From Deltaproteobacteria bacterium (GTDB lineage: Bacteria > Desulfobacterota_D > UBA1144 > Nemesobacterales > UBA2774): a DNA stretch of 64,000 nucleotides. The notes under the pieces were generated by a model. That model ran no database searches. It worked only from the letters and a program-made list of their open reading frames with translations, and had not been told where the DNA came from. A program made the position numbers and the translations under genes. The stretch lies in NCBI GenBank assembly GCA_029262275.1, contig JAJCZS010000037.1, positions 1-64,000 of the forward strand. Reading direction: 5' to 3'. Shown here one piece after another: positions 25,970-34,983 of the stretch (positions are counted from its first letter, which is position 1; each line of letters begins with the position of its first letter).

Positions 25970-27253
25970 ATGAAAATTGTTAAAATTAATACGAAAAATA
26001 TACAGAGACACCTAAAGGGTCTTAGGAGAAGTTCTTCTCTGTCAGACCCAAAGCTTGAATCAACTACAAAAAAAATTGTGGATGATGTCAAAAAAAATGG
26101 AGACAAAGCGCTTTTTAAATATACAAAGAGGTTTGATAAAGTCTCCCTCACTAAGAGAACTATCAAAGTGACTGCAAAAGAGATAGAGCATGCACAATCT
26201 CAGGTTAGTAGAAAACTTAGAGCAGATCTCAATACTGCTGCAAGAAGAATACGGGAATTCCATAAACATAAGCTTCCTCATGAGAGTATGTATAAAGACA
26301 AGCTTGGCAACGAGCTTGGATGGTTAATACGACCTGTTGAGAGAGCAGGGCTATATGTCCCCGGTGGAAAGGCTGCTTATCCATCAACTGTTCTTATGAC
26401 AGCTATCCCAGCTAAGGTAGCAGGTGTTGAAGAGCTTGTTTTGGTAACCCCTTGCCCAAATGGGGAGTTAAATCCTGCTGTATTAGTGGCAGCTTCGATA
26501 GCTGGAGTGGACTCTATTTATAAAGTAGGCGGAGCACAGGCAGTGGCCGCGCTTGCTTATGGGACTGAGTCGGTTCCCAAAGTAGATACGATTGTAGGTC
26601 CAGGGAATATTTATGTAACGATTGCTAAAAAGCTCGTATTTGGCGAAGTGGATATAGATATGATAGCAGGACCAAGTGAGGTCCTCATTGTGTCTGATGC
26701 AAGCACACCTGCAAGCTGGGTAGCTGCTGATCTTCTAGCTCAGGCGGAGCACGATGAAATGGCTGTACCGCTTCTTGTCACCACTTCACTTGATTTTGGC
26801 AAAGAGGTTTCGAAAGAAGTATCTAAGCAACTAGCTCTACTTAGCAGAAAAAAAATTGCAGGTGAGGCTGTGAAGAGTCAGGGACGTATATTTGTTGTGC
26901 GGGATATTAACCAGGCAGTAGATTTGGCAAATGCACTTGCTCCTGAGCACTTAGAGCTATGTATTAAAAATCCTAAAGCAATTCTTAAAAAGATTAAAAA
27001 TGCGGGGGCTATATTCTTAGGCGGAATGTCCACAGAATCGTTCGGTGATTATATGGCTGGACCAAGTCATGTTCTTCCTACAGGCGGGGCCGCTAGGTTT
27101 TCTTCACCTCTTAGCGTGTATGATTTTCTGAGGATGCCGAGCGTAATATCAATCTCTAAGAAGGGTTTTGATCAGTTAAGCGACTCTGTGATGAATCTTG
27201 CCTACAGTGAAGAGTTAGAGGCTCATGCGCTTTCCGTTAAAGTAAGAAAATAG
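25970..27253 (+). CDS. hisD: Histidinol dehydrogenase
   Basis: A 427-residue zinc enzyme performing the last two oxidations of histidine biosynthesis with NAD. The signature with TIVGPGNIYVTIAKKLVFGEV, the zinc-site stretch AQAEHDEMA, LAPEHLELC, and the C-terminal SFGDYMAGPSHVLPTGG are all intact. hisC follows 27 bases later. No other his genes are in the window, so the pathway is split across the chromosome. Confidence 0.98.
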   Translation: MKIVKINTKNIQRHLKGLRRSSSLSDPKLESTTKKIVDDVKKNGDKALFKYTKRFDKVSLTKRTIKVTAKEIEHAQSQVSRKLRADLNTAARRIREFHKHKLPHESMYKDKLGNELGWLIRPVERAGLYVPGGKAAYPSTVLMTAIPAKVAGVEELVLVTPCPNGELNPAVLVAASIAGVDSIYKVGGAQAVAALAYGTESVPKVDTIVGPGNIYVTIAKKLVFGEVDIDMIAGPSEVLIVSDASTPASWVAADLLAQAEHDEMAVPLLVTTSLDFGKEVSKEVSKQLALLSRKKIAGEAVKSQGRIFVVRDINQAVDLANALAPEHLELCIKNPKAILKKIKNAGAIFLGGMSTESFGDYMAGPSHVLPTGGAARFSSPLSVYDFLRMPSVISISKKGFDQLSDSVMNLAYSEELEAHALSVKVRK

Positions 27254-27280
27254 GTATTTTTTTCTTGAGAACCTAAGAAA

Positions 27281-28381
27281 ATGACTTCTAAAGATAAAAA
27301 ATCACAATCTACAAACCCCGGTATTGTGGAATCACGAATAAGTAAGGTCATACGGGACATCTCCCCTTATTCGGTTCCCGATATTGACTGCAGGATTAAA
27401 CTCGATGGCAATGAGAGCCCTTTTGGCTTGCCAGAACAGGTCCAGGTTAAGGTTGATGATGCTTTAAAGAAACTCTCTATAAATAGATACCCCGATCCCG
27501 AGGCTAAGAAATTAATTGAATTAATATCTAAAGTCTCGGAATTTCCTGAAGAAGGAATTCTTTTGGGAAATGGGTCTGATGAACTTATCGGAATGCTTAT
27601 CACTACTTTGACTAGCGGTACAGGCAAGATCCTATGTCCTGCACCTACTTTTTCTATGTACAAGCTTACAGGCTTGGCAATGGGTGGGCAGGTTATAGAG
27701 GTTCCTTTAGATGAGAATTTTGATATAGATTTAGATAGCACGCTTTCAATAATTGAAGAGAATGACCCTGACTTAATTTTCCTGGCTTCTCCTAATAATC
27801 CGACCGGTAATATGTACAACGCAGGCAAGATTGCAGAGATTATAAGTGTTGCAAAAGGGATTGTAGTTGTTGATGAGGCATATTCAGATTTCAGCGGTTA
27901 TACCTTTTTACCTTTAATTAAAGAGTGTGAGAATCTAATTATTCTAAGAACTTTATCTAAAGTAGGTTTTGCGGGACTCAGGCTGGGTATGTTGTTCGCT
28001 AGAGAAAATCTTGTTGCTGAGATAAATAAAGTTAGATACCCCTATAATATAAATTCCCTAAGCCAATGTGTTGCTGAGGTAGTTTTGGATAACCACGAGT
28101 TTGTAGTGGAAAACATTCAGCTAATAATAAGAGAGAGGGCGCGCGTGTTTAATGTTATGTCCTCCTTAGATCGCATAGCTGTGTATCCAAGTGATGCCAA
28201 TTTCATATTTTTTAAGGCAGAGAATGCGGACTCTTTATTTAGTCAGTTAGTACAAAAAGATATACTTATCAGGAATTTTAATAAACCAGGAAGGCTTGAG
28301 AACTGTATGCGTGTTACGATTGGGACGCCAGAGGAAAACGACGCTTTCTTAGCTGCCTTAACTGAAATCCTTTCCTCTTAG
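27281..28381 (+). CDS. hisC: Histidinol-phosphate aminotransferase
   Basis: A 366-residue fold-type I PLP enzyme transaminating imidazole-acetol phosphate with glutamate. The core shows LDGNESPFGLP near residue 41, SPNNPTGN near 170, VVDEAYSDFSG near 196, and the PLP-binding lysine K227 within RTLSKVGFAGLRLG. The N-terminal 20 residues (Ser/Lys-rich) go a little beyond the usual start; a later in-frame start cannot be excluded. The 3' end overlaps that of lnt on the other strand by 24 bases. Confidence 0.96.
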   Translation: MTSKDKKSQSTNPGIVESRISKVIRDISPYSVPDIDCRIKLDGNESPFGLPEQVQVKVDDALKKLSINRYPDPEAKKLIELISKVSEFPEEGILLGNGSDELIGMLITTLTSGTGKILCPAPTFSMYKLTGLAMGGQVIEVPLDENFDIDLDSTLSIIEENDPDLIFLASPNNPTGNMYNAGKIAEIISVAKGIVVVDEAYSDFSGYTFLPLIKECENLIILRTLSKVGFAGLRLGMLFARENLVAEINKVRYPYNINSLSQCVAEVVLDNHEFVVENIQLIIRERARVFNVMSSLDRIAVYPSDANFIFFKAENADSLFSQLVQKDILIRNFNKPGRLENCMRVTIGTPEENDAFLAALTEILSS

Positions 28382-29920
28382 TTTAACTACGGCTATAAAT
28401 CCAACCCAAAAAACTAGTGTCGCAATAGGAAAGACATCACCTATTTTAGTATAGAGAGTTTTAGGTCCGTTCATAAGAGCAACTTCCCCTTGCAGGTTCG
28501 TCTGGACAAAGTTACCTGTTTGTGCAACGACTCTTCCCACAGGGTCTATAATTGCGCTTATGCCTGTGTTGGTTGATCTCAGCATATATTTTCTGGTCTC
28601 CACAGCCCTCGGGATTGAAATAAGTAAGTGTTGGTAAGGAGCTATAGTTTTACCAAACCAGGCGTCGTTTGTGATATTGACTATTAGGTTTGCCCCTTTA
28701 TCTACAAATTGACGGCTAAATGAGGGGATAATGTCCTCATAGCATATAATAGGGGCTATCTTTGCACCCTTTTCTGGTATTACAAACAGATCCAACTCAT
28801 CTCCGGGAGTGAAGTCCCCTGAGGCTGGGCTTACTTGTTTTATTGCAGGGAAATATTGTGCAAATGGTAGGTACTCACCGAATAGTAGAAGCTTAATCTT
28901 ATGATATCTATTTAGTATTATTCCATTTGAGTCGGTTAAAAAAGCAGTGTTGTACTTGATTATGTTCTCATCTGTTATGACTTCAGTCTCTGGGTCCTTA
29001 GGGGTAAAGGACATGCCGCCTACGATAAAGTATTTCCCCTCCATCTTAGGAACCCCAAGTTCGTCTCTAACGATCAAATAATTAGACTCGTTTGAGAACC
29101 AAGCTTGAATAGAAGTCTCAGGCCAGATGATTAAATCAACTTCTTCAAGCTCTTGTGACATCTCTTTGTGTTTGTCAGTAACAGTCTTCTCTTGGTTCTC
29201 AGTTTTTGCCAGGAAATCAAAATTGGCTTGCACCATTCCTACTTTGAGTTTTGGGGCTTTTCTCATTTCTCCCTCAACCTGAAATATCCTGAGATATCCA
29301 TATGAAAGAGCTAAGAAAATCAAAGCGAATGAAAGTATGAGCTCTGGAGCAGGAAGAAGAGCATTAAGTTTAAATCTCTTTATTATTCTAAGCAGCGTTA
29401 CGTTTACTACTACGATAAGAAAGCTCAGTGCGTAGATGCCAAATAGATCATACATCTGAATGATGGTCAGGAAATTACCCTGTGAGTTGGTAATACCGTA
29501 CGGGAACAGGAACGGGAATAGATACTCGATAGATGTCCAGATAGAAGCAATAAGTAGAACCGATAGAACTCCCGGTCTTCGAAATAGACCAAGTCTTGTG
29601 GTTATGTATGAAAATATTGCGAATGCAAGCCCAGCATATGCACTTAAGAAGATAATAAATACGAAGCTCACTGCTATAGGGAATCCGCCAAATCTTGTGA
29701 GTGTACCTACTAGCCAGTAGGTTCCTATGAAATTAGCTATTGTTCCAGAGAGAAGACCTAGCTTAAATGCATCTCCAGGAGTTCTTTTAACAATCGACCA
29801 AAAGAGTGGGATCAACAAAATCCAGGCTAGGATTCCTAAATAGGGAACCATAAATGCAAGTGGATATAAAACACCTGTGAGCGATGCGAGAACAATATCT
29901 CTAGTCTTAATTTTAGACAT
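28358..29920 (-). CDS. lnt: Apolipoprotein N-acyltransferase
   Basis: A 520-residue inner-membrane enzyme that N-acylates the lipobox cysteine of outer-membrane lipoproteins. The N-terminal half has about seven or eight hydrophobic segments; the periplasmic nitrilase-like domain holds the catalytic triad: Glu in IWPETSIQAWF, Lys in RYHKIKLLLFGEYLPF, and Cys in PIICYEDIIPSF. Presence of Lnt supports a diderm host. It is the last gene of a minus-strand operon with lgt and a small membrane protein, 42 bases after lgt. Confidence 0.96.
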   Translation of the reverse strand: MSKIKTRDIVLASLTGVLYPLAFMVPYLGILAWILLIPLFWSIVKRTPGDAFKLGLLSGTIANFIGTYWLVGTLTRFGGFPIAVSFVFIIFLSAYAGLAFAIFSYITTRLGLFRRPGVLSVLLIASIWTSIEYLFPFLFPYGITNSQGNFLTIIQMYDLFGIYALSFLIVVVNVTLLRIIKRFKLNALLPAPELILSFALIFLALSYGYLRIFQVEGEMRKAPKLKVGMVQANFDFLAKTENQEKTVTDKHKEMSQELEEVDLIIWPETSIQAWFSNESNYLIVRDELGVPKMEGKYFIVGGMSFTPKDPETEVITDENIIKYNTAFLTDSNGIILNRYHKIKLLLFGEYLPFAQYFPAIKQVSPASGDFTPGDELDLFVIPEKGAKIAPIICYEDIIPSFSRQFVDKGANLIVNITNDAWFGKTIAPYQHLLISIPRAVETRKYMLRSTNTGISAIIDPVGRVVAQTGNFVQTNLQGEVALMNGPKTLYTKIGDVFPIATLVFWVGFIAVVKLRGKDFS

Positions 29921-29962
29921 GGTGGTTAAAGATACCCAAGAGCCTGGAATTGCAAAGGGAGT

Positions 29963-30766
29963 TTAAGCCTTTCTTTTTTTAGCTGATTTCTTTGGGGGTT
30001 CGGGTTCCGGAGTAATCTCTCCTGATGATCTGAGCGTGTATAACTTAACCGCACCCACAACTATTAAACCAAGTGCCATTACTTGTGCCACAGATAGACC
30101 AGGAATCGGGCTTTCCGTAGTGTTTCTAAGAAATTCTACAAAGAACCTCTCGAACCCTGCGATAATAAGATAGATTGAAAATAGCCAACCTGCAGGCCTT
30201 ATTTTAGTTCTAATTTTCCAGATGTATAAAAATGCAATGAACATTATTACTATTTCGTATATTTGTGTTGGGTGGACGGTTTCATCAGTAGGCGGCAACC
30301 CTAGTGGAAACGCCATTCCCCATGGAAGATCGGTTGGAATACCGTAATCATCTCCTACTAACAGGCATCCAATCCTTCCTATGGAATAAGCAAGAGCAAG
30401 CGCTGGGGCCGCTAAATCTCCAACGGTCCACATGCTTATCTTGTTTCTATTGGCGATTATCCATACTAATACTATAGCTCCTATAAAGCCACCGTAGAAT
30501 GTGAGGCCCCCTCGGGATAGAAGGTGGTCTATAGGGTGTCTTATTAAATCACCAAGAGGTACATTCTCAAATAAATAAAGCAGCTTTGCTCCTACAATTC
30601 CACCTATCATAGTTGCAAGGAACATATTGCTAACAACTGATTCGTTTAATTTCTTTCTCTTTGCTTCAAGAGAAATCAACCAATAACCTGCCAAAAAGCA
30701 AAGTGCTATCATTACTCCAAAAGAAGAAATTGCAAAGTCGCCTACTTTTAAAAGTTCTGGATACAT
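29963..30766 (-). CDS. lgt: Prolipoprotein diacylglyceryl transferase
   Basis: A 267-residue polytopic membrane enzyme that adds diacylglycerol to the lipobox cysteine, the first step of lipoprotein maturation. Family motifs seen are GGLTFYGGFIGAI near residue 84, the signature SIGRIGCLLVGDDYG near 128 and HPTQIYE near 165. A short Pro/Lys-rich tail (PEPEPPKKSAKKRKA) extends the C-terminus. Its ATG directly follows the stop of the 50-residue membrane protein (TAAATG), and lnt follows, so the first and last lipoprotein-processing steps share an operon. Confidence 0.97.
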   Translation of the reverse strand: MYPELLKVGDFAISSFGVMIALCFLAGYWLISLEAKRKKLNESVVSNMFLATMIGGIVGAKLLYLFENVPLGDLIRHPIDHLLSRGGLTFYGGFIGAIVLVWIIANRNKISMWTVGDLAAPALALAYSIGRIGCLLVGDDYGIPTDLPWGMAFPLGLPPTDETVHPTQIYEIVIMFIAFLYIWKIRTKIRPAGWLFSIYLIIAGFERFFVEFLRNTTESPIPGLSVAQVMALGLIVVGAVKLYTLRSSGEITPEPEPPKKSAKKRKA

Positions 30767-30919
30767 TTAGTCCCCGTTTTGTTTATTATCTGAATTTTCT
30801 ATCTTTGAGTCTATTTCTTTCTTCAGCTCTGCATTTTTAGCCATAAAATAAAAAAGAAATCCGAAAAGAGCTGCGCAAAGAAGAATTTGGATTATTAAAG
30901 CTGTCGATAAGCTGTTCAA
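30767..30919 (-). CDS. 50-residue single-pass membrane protein upstream of lgt
   Basis: A short frame starting TTG at 30919-30917, four bases behind GAGGGAGATAT, ending TAA immediately before the lgt ATG. The peptide has one hydrophobic helix (residues 5-27: STALIIQILLCAALFGFLFY, then FM) with Cys15, followed by a charged helix (KNAELKKEIDSKIE) and a polar tail. The ribosome-binding site, zero-gap coupling to lgt and membrane-helix composition argue that it is real. It could be a partner or regulator of Lgt. No family is recognised. Confidence 0.65.
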   Translation of the reverse strand: MNSLSTALIIQILLCAALFGFLFYFMAKNAELKKEIDSKIENSDNKQNGD

Positions 30920-31066
30920 AATTATATCTCCCTCTTAATATTGACCCATTAAGTTATAACTCAATATTTAGCGTTTTCAAGGTTGTAAAACCTAGTAACT
31001 CTTAACAAAACATTAATATGGCTTTACTTGAATTATAATAAAGAATAGGTAGATTCACTATACTAG

Positions 31067-31666
31067 ATGCTAACATCTCCCGTTCTGGTTCTGAATCGTT
31101 ATTTTGTACCCGTAACTATTACAAGTGTCAGAAGGGCTTTTGTCATGTTGTATGGTGGTATAGCAAAGGCCGTAGACACTGAATACAACACCTTTGACTT
31201 TGATTCCTGGTCGCAAATATCCAACTTTAAAGATCAAGACGATGTTATTCGTACGGTAAACTCTGTTATAAAGACCCCGCGCGTTATAATATTGGTAAGA
31301 TATGAGGGTGTAATCAGGAAAGAAGCTAAATTTAACCGCCTAAATATATTCAGAAGAGACTCAGGGACTTGTCAGTACTGCTGTAAACAGTTCTCCAGAT
31401 CTGAGCTAACAATAGATCATGTTGTACCCCGCTCACAGGGTGGACGCAGTGTCTGGGATAACGTAGTCTGCTGCTGTATAGATTGTAATCGCAAAAAAGG
31501 CGGACGTACTCCACAGCAGGCAAGAATGAAGCTCAAAACTATTCCTAAAAAGCCGCTTTGGGATCCGTTCTCTAATATCTACATTAAAGCTATCAGGTAT
31601 AAAGAGTGGGAGCCGTTTTTAAATTTTGTGGACATATCATATTGGAATGTAGAGCTTGAAGAATAG
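31067..31666 (+). CDS. HNH endonuclease domain protein
   Basis: A 199-residue protein of a widespread bacterial HNH family. The N-terminal VLVLNRYFVPVTITSVRRAF motif and a short linker precede the HNH core: CQYC at 102-105, IDHVVPRSQGG at 116-126 (catalytic His118), WDNVVCC at 130-136 and CIDCN at 137-141. The two Cys pairs would bind structural zinc. Despite the nuclease fold, these stand-alone chromosomal members have no settled role and no restriction or phage genes are nearby. An ATG start without a clear ribosome-binding site; TATAAT lies at 31034-31039. Confidence 0.88.
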   Translation: MLTSPVLVLNRYFVPVTITSVRRAFVMLYGGIAKAVDTEYNTFDFDSWSQISNFKDQDDVIRTVNSVIKTPRVIILVRYEGVIRKEAKFNRLNIFRRDSGTCQYCCKQFSRSELTIDHVVPRSQGGRSVWDNVVCCCIDCNRKKGGRTPQQARMKLKTIPKKPLWDPFSNIYIKAIRYKEWEPFLNFVDISYWNVELEE

Positions 31667-31711
31667 AATAGACACGTACCGATTAATTCATAAAATAGAT
31701 TTTTGCTAGTT

Positions 31712-31733
31712 TTTAGCTTATCCATAAGCTAAA
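31712..31733. repeat. Perfect inverted repeat between the HNH gene and tolB
   Basis: TTTAGCTTA, loop TCCA, TAAGCTAAA: nine perfectly paired bases, followed on the plus strand by TTTATTC. The stem is AT-rich and the T-run short, so it is either a weak terminator for the HNH gene or an operator for tolB, whose start lies 65 bases downstream. Confidence 0.5.
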
Positions 31734-31797
31734 TTTATTCTGAATACAGGCATCTAATTAATTCGTTCAAACTGAGTATTTACACGGAGGGTTTATA

Positions 31798-33057
31798 ATG
31801 GTTTATAGAATATTTTTCCTAACAATTGCTTTATTCTTAGGTTTTAATGCAACTTCATATTCACAGATCAAATTGCCGGATGTTACGAGCCCGATAGTAC
31901 AAAGGATTCCTGTATATATACCAGAGCTTTCAAGTTTAGGATCTGGCAACTCAAAAGGAAAAGAATTTACCGAAGTGTTGAGAAAAGACCTAAACAATGC
32001 AGCGCTTTTTCAAGTTAGTACTGGCGGCGCTTTAGCAGGCAGTCTTGATAACATTAACTTCCAGTCTATTTTTGATAGTGGTTCAGATTATTTAATTGCT
32101 GGCCAATATCAGATTGAGGGTGGGAAAATTAAGATTGCAGTTCAGCTCTATAATGTTAAAGAAGAAAGACCTATCTTGGGAAGAACATATGTTGCAACCC
32201 CTGGGAAAGTTAGAGAAGCTGCTCACAAGTTTGCAGATCTGGCTATGAAGCAGATGACAGGAAAGGATGGATTCTTTACATCCAAAATCGCTTTTGTTCT
32301 GGGAAATAAAAGCAAGAGAAACCTCTTTATTATGGATTATGATGGTGCTAACAAGAGACAGCTAACAAAGCATAATGCACTTGTTATGTCACCAGATTGC
32401 TCCCCTAATGGAAAACAAATAATATTTAACTCTGACAAGGTTTGGGATCAGGATCTATATATCATTACTTTGGGCCAGAGAATAACTGAGAAAAGATTAA
32501 CTAAGGCCTTTAAGCTTGAACAGAGCCCTGAGTGGTCTCCAAGCGGAACGCAACTTGCCTTTAGTGCAAATGGAGACATATTCGTTTCCAATGTTAGTGG
32601 TAAGGGTGCTAGAAACTTAACACGTTCTGGTTCTATTGATGTATCACCAACCTGGTCGCCTGATGGGAGTAAGATAGCTTTTGTTTCCGATAGAAGCGGA
32701 AATCCTCAGATATACGTGATGAATTCCAATGGCAGTGGTCTTAGGAGAATCACATCAAGTGGATATAACACAGACCCATCTTGGTCACCCAACCCAGATG
32801 TGAATAAGATCGCTTTTGTAAGAGTAGAGGGTGGGGCCAATGTCTATACTATTGATCCGAGTGGCGGTGGACAGCAAAGACTTACGTTCGGCGGTGGACG
32901 GAATGAAAATCCTGTCTGGTCTCCTGATGGATACTACCTAGCATTTACATCCACAAGACAGGGGGCAAGGGATATCTACCTAATGTATGCAAATGGAGAA
33001 AATCAGATTCGTTTAAGCCAGGGCGGCGGCAAAAGATTTCCTACCTGGTGCAAATAA
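31798..33057 (+). CDS. tolB: Tol-Pal system protein TolB
   Basis: A 419-residue periplasmic protein. A signal peptide (about 1-22, ending ATSYSQ) leads to the N-terminal alpha/beta domain (VYIPELSSLGSG, FQVSTGGAL, LIAGQYQIEGGKIKI) and then a six-bladed propeller with recurrent SP-W/D-SPDG-I-F blocks (SPEWSPSGTQLAFSANGD, VSPTWSPDGSKIAFVSDRSG, and NPVWSPDGYYLAFTSTRQG). TolB links Pal with the TolQRA motor during outer-membrane constriction. tolQ, tolR, tolA and pal are not adjacent, which is unusual. ATG start with CGGAGGG. Confidence 0.94.
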   Translation: MVYRIFFLTIALFLGFNATSYSQIKLPDVTSPIVQRIPVYIPELSSLGSGNSKGKEFTEVLRKDLNNAALFQVSTGGALAGSLDNINFQSIFDSGSDYLIAGQYQIEGGKIKIAVQLYNVKEERPILGRTYVATPGKVREAAHKFADLAMKQMTGKDGFFTSKIAFVLGNKSKRNLFIMDYDGANKRQLTKHNALVMSPDCSPNGKQIIFNSDKVWDQDLYIITLGQRITEKRLTKAFKLEQSPEWSPSGTQLAFSANGDIFVSNVSGKGARNLTRSGSIDVSPTWSPDGSKIAFVSDRSGNPQIYVMNSNGSGLRRITSSGYNTDPSWSPNPDVNKIAFVRVEGGANVYTIDPSGGGQQRLTFGGGRNENPVWSPDGYYLAFTSTRQGARDIYLMYANGENQIRLSQGGGKRFPTWCK

Positions 33058-33099
33058 TCTCTAAGAGCGTAGAACTTGCAGCTCTCAGGGTTAAAATAG

Positions 33100-33636
33100 A
33101 TGAGACTTTTTATCGCAGCTTTAATGCCTGATTATATTCAATATAAGCTGGCGAATTATATCCATTCTCTTAGAAATAATATCGATGGGGTTAAGTGGGA
33201 GAGGTCACAGAAGCTCCACGTTACACTTAAATTTCTAGGGGATGTTAAAGAGCCGGATCTGAATGAGATTTCAAATTTGGTTGAGAAAGTAGTTGAGCCG
33301 TACTCTCCATTTAAGATGAGTATCTCAGATTTCGGTAGTTTCCCTAGTCTTCAAAATCCCAGAGTGCTTTATGTTGGTTTATCTAAGAACAAAGAACTCT
33401 CCAAGTTCCAGAATAAGTTAGATGATGGTCTGTCTCAAATCGGTTTTGAGAAAGAGGAACGCAAATTTGTCCCTCATATTACTATAGGCCGTGTCAAACA
33501 GAGAATGAGCATAAAAGATGTTCCTCGCATTTCTAAGGCTGCTTTCGACATAAATCAAATAGGAATTATAAAGAGTGAGCTTAAACCAGAAGGATCATTG
33601 TATACACCTTTGAAATTGTTCACGCTTAATAACTAG
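33100..33636 (+). CDS. thpR: RNA 2',3'-cyclic phosphodiesterase
   Basis: A 178-residue 2H phosphoesterase. It begins MRLFIAALMPD and carries the two catalytic HXT motifs: H40-V-T42 in KLHVTLKFLGDV and H126-I-T128 in FVPHITIGRVKQ. Length is normal. Family members hydrolyse 2',3'-cyclic phosphate ends; the physiological substrate is uncertain. It follows tolB by 42 bases and may share its transcript. Confidence 0.94.
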   Translation: MRLFIAALMPDYIQYKLANYIHSLRNNIDGVKWERSQKLHVTLKFLGDVKEPDLNEISNLVEKVVEPYSPFKMSISDFGSFPSLQNPRVLYVGLSKNKELSKFQNKLDDGLSQIGFEKEERKFVPHITIGRVKQRMSIKDVPRISKAAFDINQIGIIKSELKPEGSLYTPLKLFTLNN

Positions 33637-33641
33637 CTGCT

Positions 33642-34232
33642 ATGAATAATCCTATGGGACAAAGAAAAATAATAGGCGGGACGATTCTCTGGTTTCTACT
33701 GGCGCTAATTTTAGGAGCCTCTGGCCTAACCTTAAAATTGGTTCCTCCATTTCCACAAATAGTTCTATTTGGGCTTGTCCTATTTTTGCTCTTGCTCTTC
33801 TGGTTCTCTTGTGGTTTTAGAAGATCCATTCTCAATGTGGATATTAGGGTTTTGGTTGGAGTTCATTTAACTAGGGTTGTTGGTTTTTACTTTCTATATC
33901 TATACTCTCTGAACCTGCTCCCATATGATTTTGCGGTCTTGGGAGGTTGGGGTGATATCATTGTAGCGGCAGTAGCGCTCGTTCTTATTATATTTGTTCC
34001 TGTCTCTTCCAATAAAGGTCCGCTAACATATTTTCTTTGGAATCTAGTCGGATTAATTGATATTCTTTTTGTTGTGGTAACTGCAACAAGGCTTGCAATC
34101 GCAAACCCGGAGTCAATGAGAGAGCTACTTAAGCTTCCTTTGAGCCTCTTACCAACTTTTTTAGTCCCAATAATAATTTTTACTCATATTGTTATCTTTA
34201 TTAAACTCTATAATATTCTGAGAAGAGCATAG
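33642..34232 (+). CDS. Polytopic membrane protein of unknown function
   Basis: A 196-residue protein with six hydrophobic segments (about 12-34, 38-58, 69-93, 96-118, 127-147, 163-190). Polar landmarks are VHLTRVVGFYF in the third segment and GGWGDIIVA at the start of the fourth, with Asp within the membrane, so transport or a membrane-bound catalytic role is possible. I do not recognise a named family. Starts six bases after thpR and is probably cotranscribed. Confidence 0.75.
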   Translation: MNNPMGQRKIIGGTILWFLLALILGASGLTLKLVPPFPQIVLFGLVLFLLLLFWFSCGFRRSILNVDIRVLVGVHLTRVVGFYFLYLYSLNLLPYDFAVLGGWGDIIVAAVALVLIIFVPVSSNKGPLTYFLWNLVGLIDILFVVVTATRLAIANPESMRELLKLPLSLLPTFLVPIIIFTHIVIFIKLYNILRRA

Positions 34233-34278
34233 TACTATGGAGCTTATAGATTTATTCTTACTATAGGAGATTAGGAAA

Positions 34279-34974
34279 ATGGGCAATGAAATTAACTTCA
34301 AGGGATTTTCAAAAGCAACATTTAAATTTTTTAAAGATCTAGAGAATAATAATACGCGAGAATGGTTCGAGGATAATAGGAAGACCTTTGAGAAAAACGT
34401 AATGGAGCCTGCCCAGGAGTTTGTTATGGAAATGGGCGAATTGCTTAAACCAGTATGCCCTAAGATTGTAGCAATTCCTAAGATAGATAAATCGATTTTC
34501 AGGATTTATAGGGACGTCAGATTCAGCAAAGACAAGACTCCATATAAAACGCATCTGGGCATTTTCCTTTGGGAGGGGCCGAGAAAGAAATTAGGAAATC
34601 CTGGTTTTTACTTTCAACTAGACAAAGCATCTATTTTAATTGCAGGTGGTCAATATTCGTTTCCTGACGATTTATTAAAATCGTATCGGGATGTTGTAAG
34701 TAATAAAAAGAAAGGTGCTGAAGTTTCTAGAATATTAAAAAAAATATCCAAAAACCCTTCTTACAAGCTAGGCGGGGCTCATTATAAGAAAGTCCCAAGG
34801 GGCTACGATAAAGAAAATCCAAATGCAGAGCTTCTTCTTCACAACGGATTATATATTTACTATGAAGGACCTATACCAAAAGAAGTAACCTCTAGGGAAT
34901 TTCTAGATTATTCTTATAATATATTTATGGAGATATTCCCACTTCATAAATGGCTAAGAGATAATATGAAATAA
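34279..34974 (+). CDS. DUF2461 (TIGR02453) family protein
   Basis: A 231-residue cytoplasmic protein. The conserved family blocks are FKFFKDLENNNTREWFEDNR near residue 14, IFRIYRDVRFSKDKTPYKTH near residue 75, and GFYFQLDK with LIAGGQY near 110-125. The biochemical role of DUF2461 is not established. ATG behind AGGAGATTAGGA. It converges on the HxlR regulator. Confidence 0.9.
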   Translation: MGNEINFKGFSKATFKFFKDLENNNTREWFEDNRKTFEKNVMEPAQEFVMEMGELLKPVCPKIVAIPKIDKSIFRIYRDVRFSKDKTPYKTHLGIFLWEGPRKKLGNPGFYFQLDKASILIAGGQYSFPDDLLKSYRDVVSNKKKGAEVSRILKKISKNPSYKLGGAHYKKVPRGYDKENPNAELLLHNGLYIYYEGPIPKEVTSREFLDYSYNIFMEIFPLHKWLRDNMK

Positions 34975-34983
34975 TATATTGCA

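Noticed and set aside
31067-31666. HNH gene as a sign of a mobile intron, phage or restriction system.
   Set aside because: No methyltransferase, integrase, phage or repeat signature is nearby and the neighbours are housekeeping genes; the family is a common chromosomal one.
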